A DNA stretch of 64,000 bases. Origin: Chitinophagales bacterium. GTDB taxonomy: Bacteria; Bacteroidota; Bacteroidia; Chitinophagales; Saprospiraceae. Positions 56,503 through 64,000 of this stretch are shown piece after piece; within the stretch, counting starts at the first letter, position 1, and the number at the start of each line of letters is the position of its first letter. The DNA lies in the NCBI GenBank assembly GCA_013298955.1, contig JAAFJT010000001.1, positions 62,001 through 126,000 of the forward strand, in the 5' to 3' direction. Under the pieces are notes generated by a model that saw nothing but the letters and a program-made list of their open reading frames with translations, had not been told where the DNA came from and searched no databases. Both the position numbers and the translations under genes were made by a program.

Positions 56503-57510
56503 TTATCGAATGCGTAAATACGCTTCTGCCAATGCTAATCCATTGATTTGAGCTTCTACATATTTGCATAAATCATCATAATCTCCTTGTGCATGTTTTA
56601 AAAACCCTGCTGCCTGTCCATAGACAGAGGGCATATTCAACTTTTTCATCAAGTAAAAACCATCCAAAAAATGACGAATCCCTCCTGATATAATGACTTG
56701 CTTACATCGCATTGCGTCACCCAATTCAAGTTGAATTTGATTCGTGAAACCAACCATTTCTTCCGCCGTATGTCCCAAATGGGCTAATTTTTCATATAAA
56801 TGTTGTTGCTCCGCATCACTTCTCAACAGCTCCACTTGTGCAAAATTCGTACCACCACTCGCCGCGAAATCAACTGCTGCCAAAGGCAATTGAAACAATC
56901 GCTTCAAACTATGATAACCAAAACCTTGCCCAACTTCTTTCACAATCACTTGACAATCAATCTTTTCTAAAATCGTTTCAATGGTTTCAATCGGCGATTT
57001 TTTAAACCTATCCCCTTCGGGTTGTAACCATTCTTGCATCGGATTGACGTGAATAATCAAACCATCAGCGCGCAACGTATCCATTAATTTTTGAATTTCA
57101 TGAATTTCATGATGCGCTATCATCCGTTCCAATTGCGCAATCCCAAGATTCGCAAACAACGGCAAATCATCGCCTATCAAATGCCGCACATCAAAATCAG
57201 ATAAATGTTCTTTATCATACAACAATTGCCGACACGAACCCAAACCCATCCCAAAACCAAAATCTCGTGCCGCCCTTGCTAAATTGCGATTAATCGTCCG
57301 CGCCTTCGCCGTGCCGCCCGTCATGCTGCTCACCCACATCGGAATTTTAAACGATTTGTTTAAAAAAACGAATGGTTTCAATGTATTGGCATCGGGATGC
57401 GCCGAAAAGAGTGGTTCGTAATAAAAACGCGGGTCTGTCGCACCGATTTGAGAGCGAAATGCCAAATCAATATGGTCTCGCTTGCGGCTGACGGCAGTTG
57501 AATCTTGCAT
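56503..57510 (-). CDS. fni: type 2 isopentenyl-diphosphate delta-isomerase
   Basis: SRKRDHIDLAFRSQIG...FKIPMWVSSMTGGTAKARTINRNLARAARDFGFGMGLGSCRQLL...VNPMQEWLQPEGDR...VIVKEVGQGFG...DFAASGGTNFAQVE. Confidence 0.96.
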   Translation of the reverse strand: MQDSTAVSRKRDHIDLAFRSQIGATDPRFYYEPLFSAHPDANTLKPFVFLNKSFKIPMWVSSMTGGTAKARTINRNLARAARDFGFGMGLGSCRQLLYDKEHLSDFDVRHLIGDDLPLFANLGIAQLERMIAHHEIHEIQKLMDTLRADGLIIHVNPMQEWLQPEGDRFKKSPIETIETILEKIDCQVIVKEVGQGFGYHSLKRLFQLPLAAVDFAASGGTNFAQVELLRSDAEQQHLYEKLAHLGHTAEEMVGFTNQIQLELGDAMRCKQVIISGGIRHFLDGFYLMKKLNMPSVYGQAAGFLKHAQGDYDDLCKYVEAQINGLALAEAYLRIR

Positions 57511-57623
57511 GATATTTGAATTTTTATAGATGTATATGGTTTGAACGAGTCTTTGTAATAAGAACTTTTTGAAAAATAAACAAATTTTATGCTCAAAAGT
57601 TGTGAAAGTACCTTCATTCGGAG

Positions 57624-57864
57624 GTGGATTTTATGGATTCTTTGGATTTTTATACTTTGCGTCGGGTGGTTTTGGATACGATTGGAACGCGGATGACGCG
57701 GATGGGGCGGATTCGCACGGATTTTTTTTGAAATTCAGTGCCAATTCAGGAAAAAATCCGTGAAAATTCGCCCCATCCGCGTTATCCGTGTTCCCATTGG
57801 ATCGCAAAAACACCCGACGCAAAGTATAAAAATCCAAAGAATCCAATAAATCCATAAAATCCAC
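57624..57864. repeat. 241-nt composite inverted repeat, 'GGAACGCGGATGAC' family, locus D
   Basis: GTGGATTTTATGGA[TTTATTGGA]TTCTTTGGATTTTTATACTTTGCGTCGGGTG... arms of ~105-115 nt; bracketed 9 nt missing from the left arm. Confidence 0.97.
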
Positions 57865-57967
57865 ATCTAAATATTTTTGTTTTGATTATATATAAACATT
57901 CCATGCTTTGTAGGCGTTTTCAATTAAAAAGCAATCTTTTTACTATCACCAACCTAATTTTTTTTGA

Positions 57968-58786
57968 ATGCAATTGACCACTGAATCCAATTCACATTAC
58001 GATAATTTAGAATCTAAAAACATTTCGCAGCTCCTGCATGCGATGAATCAAGAAGATTGCTCGGTGCCACAAGCGGTGCAAAAAGCATTGCCGCAAATAG
58101 AGGCTTTTCTTGCGGCTGCTATGGTGCGCATGCGCAACGGCGGTAAAATTTTTTACATAGGTGCAGGTACATCTGGGCGTTTGGGCGTGCTGGATGCCTC
58201 CGAAATTCCGCCGACTTTTGGCGCGCCGAAAGATTGGTTCATCGGTTTGATAGCGGGCGGAGACCATGCTTTACGCAATCCTGTCGAATTTGCCGAAGAT
58301 AATTTACAGCAAGCATGGAAAGATATGCAAGTGTATTCCATTGATAAACAAGATATTGTGGTCGGAATTGCGGCTTCTGGGACAACACCTTATGTGATGG
58401 GCGGGTTGAAATCGGCGCAGACAGCAGGCTGTTTGACAGGCTGCATTGTTTGCAATATAGGTTCGCCTGTGGCTGCTGCGGCGATGTTTCCAATGGAAAT
58501 CGTGGTCGGTCCCGAATTTGTTACGGGCAGTACCCGATTAAAATCAGGGACGGCAACCAAATTAGTTTTGAATATGATTTCGACGACTTTGATGATTCAA
58601 ATGGGGCGCGTCAAGGGCAATCGCATGGTCGATATGCAGTTGGCAAATCGAAAATTGGTTCAACGCGGGACGAAAATGGTTATGGAAGCCCTGCAATTGG
58701 ACGAAAAAACGGCGCATGAACTCTTGCAACAACAAGGGTCGGTTCGCAAAGCGATTGATTTTTTTAAAACAAAAAATAATATATAG
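57968..58786 (+). CDS. murQ: N-acetylmuramic acid 6-phosphate etherase
   Basis: LTTESNSHYDNLESKNISQLLHAMNQEDCSVPQAVQKALPQI...RNGGKIFYIGAGTSGRLGVLDASEIPPTFG...GIAASGTTPYVMGGL...STRLKSGTATKLVLNMISTT. Confidence 0.97.
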   Translation: MQLTTESNSHYDNLESKNISQLLHAMNQEDCSVPQAVQKALPQIEAFLAAAMVRMRNGGKIFYIGAGTSGRLGVLDASEIPPTFGAPKDWFIGLIAGGDHALRNPVEFAEDNLQQAWKDMQVYSIDKQDIVVGIAASGTTPYVMGGLKSAQTAGCLTGCIVCNIGSPVAAAAMFPMEIVVGPEFVTGSTRLKSGTATKLVLNMISTTLMIQMGRVKGNRMVDMQLANRKLVQRGTKMVMEALQLDEKTAHELLQQQGSVRKAIDFFKTKNNI

Positions 58787-58898
58787 CTTACTTAAAATAA
58801 TAGGTAACTTGGTTGTTGCCACATTCCAAAGAAAGGTTTATTTTTGGACAAGATTTGTAACTGAACCGTTTTTTACCTTGATTTAACTCAAATTTTGC

Positions 58899-59480
58899 TT
58901 GAAAATGACAAAAATGCCTCTTTTCGGATTGATTTTTTGGATGGGTAGCTGCCTTGAAAGCGCGGCGCAATCAGTCGATTCTTCCAAATCGTATTTCGCG
59001 CCCGCGCTTGACACTGCGACGATGCAGGTCACAGGTAGTGGTTACGCGTACTCGGTCAAAGAGCCGAAACGGTGGACAGGCGATAAAGAACGCGCCAAAG
59101 ACTTTTTTTCAAACATTGTGTTTTATGAAAATGAACAAGCATTGACGGCGGGTGGCGCGTTAATCCAAGTTTTGCTGTTCAAAAAACAGGATGAAAACAC
59201 CATAGATGATTTAAATCACGATGTGAACGGTTACAAACGCGAATTTCCGACCGCACAAGTGAAGGATGTTAAATATAAGCATAAAAATTATGCTTGTTTT
59301 GCGAAAGTGGTTTATTTGCAAAGCCGTTTTTATCAGTACATTTGCTACATCAATCCGGGCAAAAAGTTTCAAAATGGGTTTTCTGTGGCGATGAATGTCC
59401 AAAAACGGGCTCCTACCAAACAAGAATTAGTAGCATTTGAGTCCGTAATCCAATCTTTGAACGGCTTGACGGAAAATTAA
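58899..59480 (+). CDS. hypothetical secreted protein
   Basis: Signal-like N-term MTKMPLFGLIFWMGSCLESAAQS; no family recognised. Confidence 0.6.
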   Translation: MKMTKMPLFGLIFWMGSCLESAAQSVDSSKSYFAPALDTATMQVTGSGYAYSVKEPKRWTGDKERAKDFFSNIVFYENEQALTAGGALIQVLLFKKQDENTIDDLNHDVNGYKREFPTAQVKDVKYKHKNYACFAKVVYLQSRFYQYICYINPGKKFQNGFSVAMNVQKRAPTKQELVAFESVIQSLNGLTEN

Positions 59481-59504
59481 ATATGGACAAAAAATATTTT
59501 AACG

Positions 59505-60980
59505 ATGCTAAATTTTGTTTTTTTGAAAAAAAATGCCCTTCCATGTTTGGTTGGGCTGTTTGCTTTTGCCTATCTTTGTTGCAAGGCGGCAATCGTGCAG
59601 ATTACACATGATGAAGTTTATACCGTCATGCAACTCACGCCACAACCGATTTGGGATTTGATGGCGTATCAAAGTTCTTATACGAATAATCATATTTTAA
59701 ATACGTTATTGTGTAAATTATCTTGTAATCTATTTGGAATGAATACCTTATCAGGCAGATTACCTGTTTTAATTTCATTTATAGTTTATTTTTACTTTTG
59801 TTTTCGATTGGCTGAATCGGTATTTAAAACAGATGAAACGCGTTGGTATCAATGGGCAATGTTAAGTGTTTTGATATGCAATCCCTACTTATTAGATTTT
59901 TTTTCATTGGCTCGCGGGTATGGGATAGCGATTGCCTGCATGATGGGCGCAACCTATCATTCAACACAATATGTTTGTTTTAAAATTGAAAAATCATTAT
60001 CAATAGGATTGTTTTGGGCAAGTTTGGCGGTGTATGCCCAATTTGGATTATTACATTTTTGGTTAGCTTTTCAAGCTATCTTATTGGTTTACAATCTTTT
60101 AGGTGTTTCAACGAATGCTAAAAAAAGTTTTTTCATTCAAATTATAAGTGTCCTTTTAACAATTTTATTGATTTATAAACCCATTACGGCAATTTTGCGC
60201 GATAATCAAATTGCTTATTACGGGACGAAAGGTTTTTTGGAAGATACGATTCATTCTATTTTAAACAATTCTTTATTCAGCCAAGCCTATTTTGACTCGC
60301 GTACTTTTGATGTTTTTGCAGATTTATTAATCGTTTTGTTTGTTTTAATCTTGACAAACAATATTTTAAACATTAAAAATATAAAAATTCAAACAGTTGA
60401 AACGCCTGCATTTTGGCTTTTCGCGCTATTCAGTATGACGGCGATGAGCGTCATTTTACAATTTCACTTATTGGGCAATCAATACGTAATTGATAGAACC
60501 GCCTTGTTTTTCTATCCTTTATTGGCAATGAATTTCCCCTTTGCAGCCGTCATTTTATCAAAATTAAAACCCATTGCAGGGCGCAGTTTGTTGATTATAA
60601 TTACGATTTTCGCTATGTATCACACCTTGCGAAGCAGCCATTTACGCAGTTATCGAGAATGGTATTATGATAATCATACTTTTGAAGTGTTGGATTTCAT
60701 GGAAAAAGAACGTTCCAAACGGCTTTCACAAGGCGACACCAATCTAATTCGCTTAGATATGAGTTGGATTTTTCAACCGTCGATTGCTTTTTATTGGAAA
60801 ACGCGCCAATATGCATGGATTAATTCGCCACCTTTTCACATGAATATTGAATCAAATACCGATTGTGAATATTATTATGCGTCCGCAGATGATGTTCCGA
60901 AATTAGCTGAAAAATTTGAAATTGTTTTAAAATTTCCAGATAATGTGGGGCAATTGATGCGCCGAAAAAAAATGGAATGA
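59505..60980 (+). CDS. multi-TM glycosyltransferase (GT39/ArnT-like)
   Basis: AAIVQITHDEVYTVMQLTPQPIWDLMAYQSSYTNNHILNTLLCKLSCNLFGMNTLSGRLPVLIS; D-E near N-terminus, many TM segments. Confidence 0.75.
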   Translation: MLNFVFLKKNALPCLVGLFAFAYLCCKAAIVQITHDEVYTVMQLTPQPIWDLMAYQSSYTNNHILNTLLCKLSCNLFGMNTLSGRLPVLISFIVYFYFCFRLAESVFKTDETRWYQWAMLSVLICNPYLLDFFSLARGYGIAIACMMGATYHSTQYVCFKIEKSLSIGLFWASLAVYAQFGLLHFWLAFQAILLVYNLLGVSTNAKKSFFIQIISVLLTILLIYKPITAILRDNQIAYYGTKGFLEDTIHSILNNSLFSQAYFDSRTFDVFADLLIVLFVLILTNNILNIKNIKIQTVETPAFWLFALFSMTAMSVILQFHLLGNQYVIDRTALFFYPLLAMNFPFAAVILSKLKPIAGRSLLIIITIFAMYHTLRSSHLRSYREWYYDNHTFEVLDFMEKERSKRLSQGDTNLIRLDMSWIFQPSIAFYWKTRQYAWINSPPFHMNIESNTDCEYYYASADDVPKLAEKFEIVLKFPDNVGQLMRRKKME

Positions 60981-61006
60981 TGCGCTACCTTATAGCCATG
61001 ATGAAT

Positions 61007-61441
61007 TCAAAAAAAATCTAAAGGCAATCGATTTTTTTCGCTACCCAATTGCTTTTCAATGCTTTGCAAATCAATATTCAGTGCATTCACCGACAGGTGA
61101 ATCTCCCGTAAAGAAAGTGCAAGCGAAATCGATAACGACAAAACGCCCAATGAAAAAATATTTTTTGCCATTTCAATGCGGTGTTCAAACACGAAAAACA
61201 TGCTAATTACGCATAAAAAAAGTGAAAAAGCTCCAAACCATTGCATATTGCGAATGATATAAACCCGCCGCCGCAAATTGCGGATTTGCAAAAGCAAATT
61301 ATCTGCTGGATTTTCTAAAAACTTTTCTTTCAAACTGCGGATTAAATTGGCAATCGCCAAAAAACGATTCGTATAGGCTAAAAGCAATAGCGAAATCGCG
61401 GGAAATAAAACCGCAGGGGTCGCAATATTAAAATCATTCAT
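61007..61441 (-). CDS. DUF2721 domain-containing membrane protein
   Basis: TPAVLFPAISLLLLAYTNRFLAIANLIRSL...QIRNLRRRVYIIRNMQWFGAFSLFLCVISMFFVF...LSLREIHLSVNALNIDL. Confidence 0.85.
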   Translation of the reverse strand: MNDFNIATPAVLFPAISLLLLAYTNRFLAIANLIRSLKEKFLENPADNLLLQIRNLRRRVYIIRNMQWFGAFSLFLCVISMFFVFEHRIEMAKNIFSLGVLSLSISLALSLREIHLSVNALNIDLQSIEKQLGSEKNRLPLDFF

Positions 61442-61463
61442 GCTTTAATTTATTTATAACTTA

Positions 61464-62639
61464 TTATAAACCACGACGTTGTAATTCTTTTTGGATAAAA
61501 CGATATTCTCGACTCATATCGCCTGTAACGGCTGTATTTTCCTGCGCCCGCCGAATCAAATACGGCGTAACGTCTTGAACGCTGCCATAAACCACATATT
61601 TGGCAACATTGTAACCATTCGCAGCTAAATGAAATGTAATATTATCGCTCATCCCATACAGTTGCGCAAACCAATAATGGGGATGATTTTTCGGAATCTG
61701 ATGCGAATCCATCCAATCCGCTTGCAATAAATTACTGGCTACATTGTGGGACGCATTCATAATTGCCATTTTTTTACCTCGTTCAAGGCAAAAAAGGAGC
61801 GCGTCATCAAACATTTTATCGGTTGTTGCCTTATCAGGATTGATAGGGGAAGGATAATCCAACTCTTCGGCGCGATTCCGTTCTTTTTCCATGTACGCAC
61901 CGCGCACTAATTTCACACCAAGGATGTAATTTTGGGCTTGTGATAATTGAAACGCGGCTTGTAATTGTTTTAAACCATCGTTTCGATACATTTGTAAAGT
62001 ATTGAAAACCACTGCTTTGTCTTTATTATACCGCGCCATTAAGATATTCACCATTTTATCAATCGTCTCTTGAATCCACGATTCTTCGGCATCAATGAGT
62101 ATCATAATGCCTTTATCGCGTGCCGTGTGGCAAATCGCATCGGCTCTTTTGGACGCATTGAAATACTCTTTTTGCTCTGCTTCAGTCCACTCATTGCCCG
62201 ATTGCATTTTTTCCAAAAGTTCAAAACGCGCTAATCCCGATATTTTGATGACCACAAATGGGATTTTATGCCGCGCTGCAAAATCAATCGCCCGTAATGC
62301 CTCATTCATCGTCCAATTAAAATCCGTTTCCGAAGATTTGGCTTCCGCGCCATAATCCAAAATCGAATGAACTTGAAAATGACCTAAATGTTCAATATTG
62401 GGAAGGGAATCCAAAAGGGTAGTGCCTCCACAAAATTGTTTGAAAATCGTGTTTTTGACGACTTGGTGCGCAAATGGCAGATTCCATTCGACCGCTTTCA
62501 TCGCCAATTTGGAACCCCATTTGACTAAAAAGGGTTGATTCATCATTGAAAAAAGCCAAGCGGTCTCTTTCAATGCCTTGTCTGATTTGCCTGCGAAGGC
62601 AATTTGAGTATCTGAAAAATCGATTTGTTGTTTTTCCAT
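61464..62639 (-). CDS. proline dehydrogenase family protein
   Basis: VVIKISGLARFELLEKMQ...GIMILIDAEESWIQETIDKMVNILMARYNKDKAVVFNTLQMYRNDGLKQLQ...GVKLVRGAYMEKERNRAEELDYPSPI. Confidence 0.95.
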   Translation of the reverse strand: MEKQQIDFSDTQIAFAGKSDKALKETAWLFSMMNQPFLVKWGSKLAMKAVEWNLPFAHQVVKNTIFKQFCGGTTLLDSLPNIEHLGHFQVHSILDYGAEAKSSETDFNWTMNEALRAIDFAARHKIPFVVIKISGLARFELLEKMQSGNEWTEAEQKEYFNASKRADAICHTARDKGIMILIDAEESWIQETIDKMVNILMARYNKDKAVVFNTLQMYRNDGLKQLQAAFQLSQAQNYILGVKLVRGAYMEKERNRAEELDYPSPINPDKATTDKMFDDALLFCLERGKKMAIMNASHNVASNLLQADWMDSHQIPKNHPHYWFAQLYGMSDNITFHLAANGYNVAKYVVYGSVQDVTPYLIRRAQENTAVTGDMSREYRFIQKELQRRGL

Positions 62640-62876
62640 ATTTTTTGAATCCTAAGTCTTGCTTCTAAAAACTAACAAAAATGTAGGTATATTGTTCACA
62701 TCTACAAAAGTAGCCTTCTTTTTAAAGTAAAAATGATTTTTTAAACCCACAAGGAGTGATGCTTTGGCATGAATTATGCTTCATTTACGATAGAAATCTT
62801 AAATTTAAATCAATTCATACCGTAAAACAATCACATGAGCGTAAAAACGCATCTCTAAAATACCCTTTTCGGGGTA

Positions 62877-62908
62877 TTGAATATAATCAAAAAAAACGTA
62901 TAAATTTG
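62877..62908 (+). promoter_or_regulatory. candidate promoter TTG-N21-TAAATTTG for the WG-repeat gene
   Basis: TTG 62877-62879; TAAATTTG 62901-62908; implies ~290 nt 5' UTR. Confidence 0.4.
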
Positions 62909-63199
62909 TTGTAGATTTTAAACTAAACAATTCCGATTAAACGAATTTTTGCTAATAAAACCAATTCTGTGAACCGATATTTCCCCTCCGTTGGTGCGCA
63001 GCATTTCGCTGAAAAGTTACACATTCAATTTTTATAGCAACATTGTTGCAACACTGACCCCCTCAGTATCAAAGCAAATGGTATTATTGCGTCGCGTCGA
63101 AAAAACCGGTAAGGTGTTGCGCGGTGGTGCCTGCTTGATTTGTGCTGCAAACATCCCATACATTACTCAAATAATTCTTATCACCGGTTTAAAACAACT

Positions 63200-64000
63200 A
63201 TGATGAAAGTTCTGCACGCTACTTTGTCCGTACTGCTGACCGCTAACGCGCTTTATGCGCAAAGAGGCGATATAAGTTCGCCGATGGCATCTGCTGGACC
63301 TGCAAAAGAACGCAATAGTGTTCACCCGACTTCTAATTTCACGAATGAAACGCCTGAGCAGGCGCGCAGACAAGTCAAAATATCGCTGAATAACTATCGG
63401 GGTTCGAGTGTTACGGTCGATACATTGATTATGAGTTCGCGGAAATCCATGAATGACGAGGTGAGCGAAGAAGTTTCAAAAGCCAATTTTGCAGAGTATT
63501 TGGAAAAAATGGAGCGCGTCCTCAATGGCAAACTTTCCCTCGTGCAAGAAGCTAAAAACATTGAGCAAATGGAGGAACGCACTCGTTTGTATCGGGGTTT
63601 GATGATTGCTAAGAGTGCGCAATGTTTGGTCAATAAGACGGATGGGCAATTTGTGCGCATGAAGGATTTGGATGGGATTGACGTGATTTGTTATCCGATT
63701 GAGTCGCTCAAAAGCAACGCGCGCTATGGTTTGATAGAGCCGTATAAGGAAGGTTTTGCGCGAATTAAAAAAGACCAAGTGTTTGGTTTTTTGAATTATT
63801 GCGGCGATGAAGTCGTGCAAGCGCAATACGAAACGGCAGAACCGTTCAATAATGGTAAAGCCTTAGTGAAAAAAGTGGATTGGTTTTTTATAGATGCGGT
63901 TGGGAATGAATCGGCGGCATTAACAGGCGTTGCAGACGCGAAAGCAATGGCGCATGGGGTCAGTTTGGTTCGCTTCGCCAATGGAAAATCGGCATTTGTC
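63200..64000 (+). CDS. WG-repeat-containing secreted protein, truncated by window edge
   Basis: MMKVLHATLSVLLTANALYAQRGD... open to the right edge; WG-like units 'YGLIEPYKEGFARIKKDQVFGFLNYCGDEVVQAQYETAEPFNNGKALVKKVDWFFIDAVGNE'. Missing from the supplied ORF track because it has no stop in the window. Confidence 0.8.
   Translation, partial: MMKVLHATLSVLLTANALYAQRGDISSPMASAGPAKERNSVHPTSNFTNETPEQARRQVKISLNNYRGSSVTVDTLIMSSRKSMNDEVSEEVSKANFAEYLEKMERVLNGKLSLVQEAKNIEQMEERTRLYRGLMIAKSAQCLVNKTDGQFVRMKDLDGIDVICYPIESLKSNARYGLIEPYKEGFARIKKDQVFGFLNYCGDEVVQAQYETAEPFNNGKALVKKVDWFFIDAVGNESAALTGVADAKAMAHGVSLVRFANGKSAFV

Noticed and set aside
57569-57864. Two opposed ORFs (64 aa and 77 aa) between fni and murQ
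   Set aside because: Both are translations of the two arms of the 241-nt palindrome
1-62639. pruA fragment at the left end and proline dehydrogenase at the right end as one catabolic operon
   Set aside because: ~61 kb apart with many unrelated genes between; functionally related but not an operon here
62991-63203. 70-aa ORF upstream of the WG-repeat gene
   Set aside because: No domain, start context poor, likely chance ORF within the 5' leader

Overview
This is a 64 kb chromosomal window from a Bacteroidota genome, probably Saprospiria-like: it has T9SS sorting domains, TonB/CarboxypepD_reg-type receptors, TAnnTTTG -7 boxes and low GC. Gene content is mostly housekeeping or metabolic: pruA (partial), PP2C, a TonB receptor, rny, zapA, pheT, two ECF sigma/anti-sigma pairs, YqeY, a sulfatase, FMN-GOGAT-like, tcdA, a CHRD-repeat protein, a putative copper-handling operon, thrB, BamA-like, metG, recX, dut, Fic, ypdA, acyl-CoA ligase, an orphan ParA with a small partner, fni, murQ, a proline dehydrogenase and a partial WG-repeat protein. 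I saw no rRNA, tRNA, CRISPR array or transposase. The most unusual signal is in the intergenic DNA. More than 20 gaps carry long, near-perfect inverted repeats (arms about 15-110 nt) built from a small shared vocabulary of words, such as GGTTTGAATTAGGATTTTT, ATTGGAACGCGGATGACGCGGAT, GATTTATTGGATTCTTTG, GGTCGGCGAGGTTGCAACC, GGTTTCGGAAACCTT and ATTTCGTAAATTT. They are sometimes nested inside one another. The two arms of a locus often share variants not seen at other loci, which suggests the arms are homogenised locally. A separate ~155-165 bp element with four-way-junction potential is present in two ~97% identical copies (13.67 kb and 32.45 kb). Second-tier leads are an orphan ParA plus a small protein with a basic N-terminus and a three-fold FTxxFDxIF-like motif, and a Cys-rich/Met-His-rich/MbnP/cytochrome cluster. 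All calls come from reading sequence and translations only; no database search was run.
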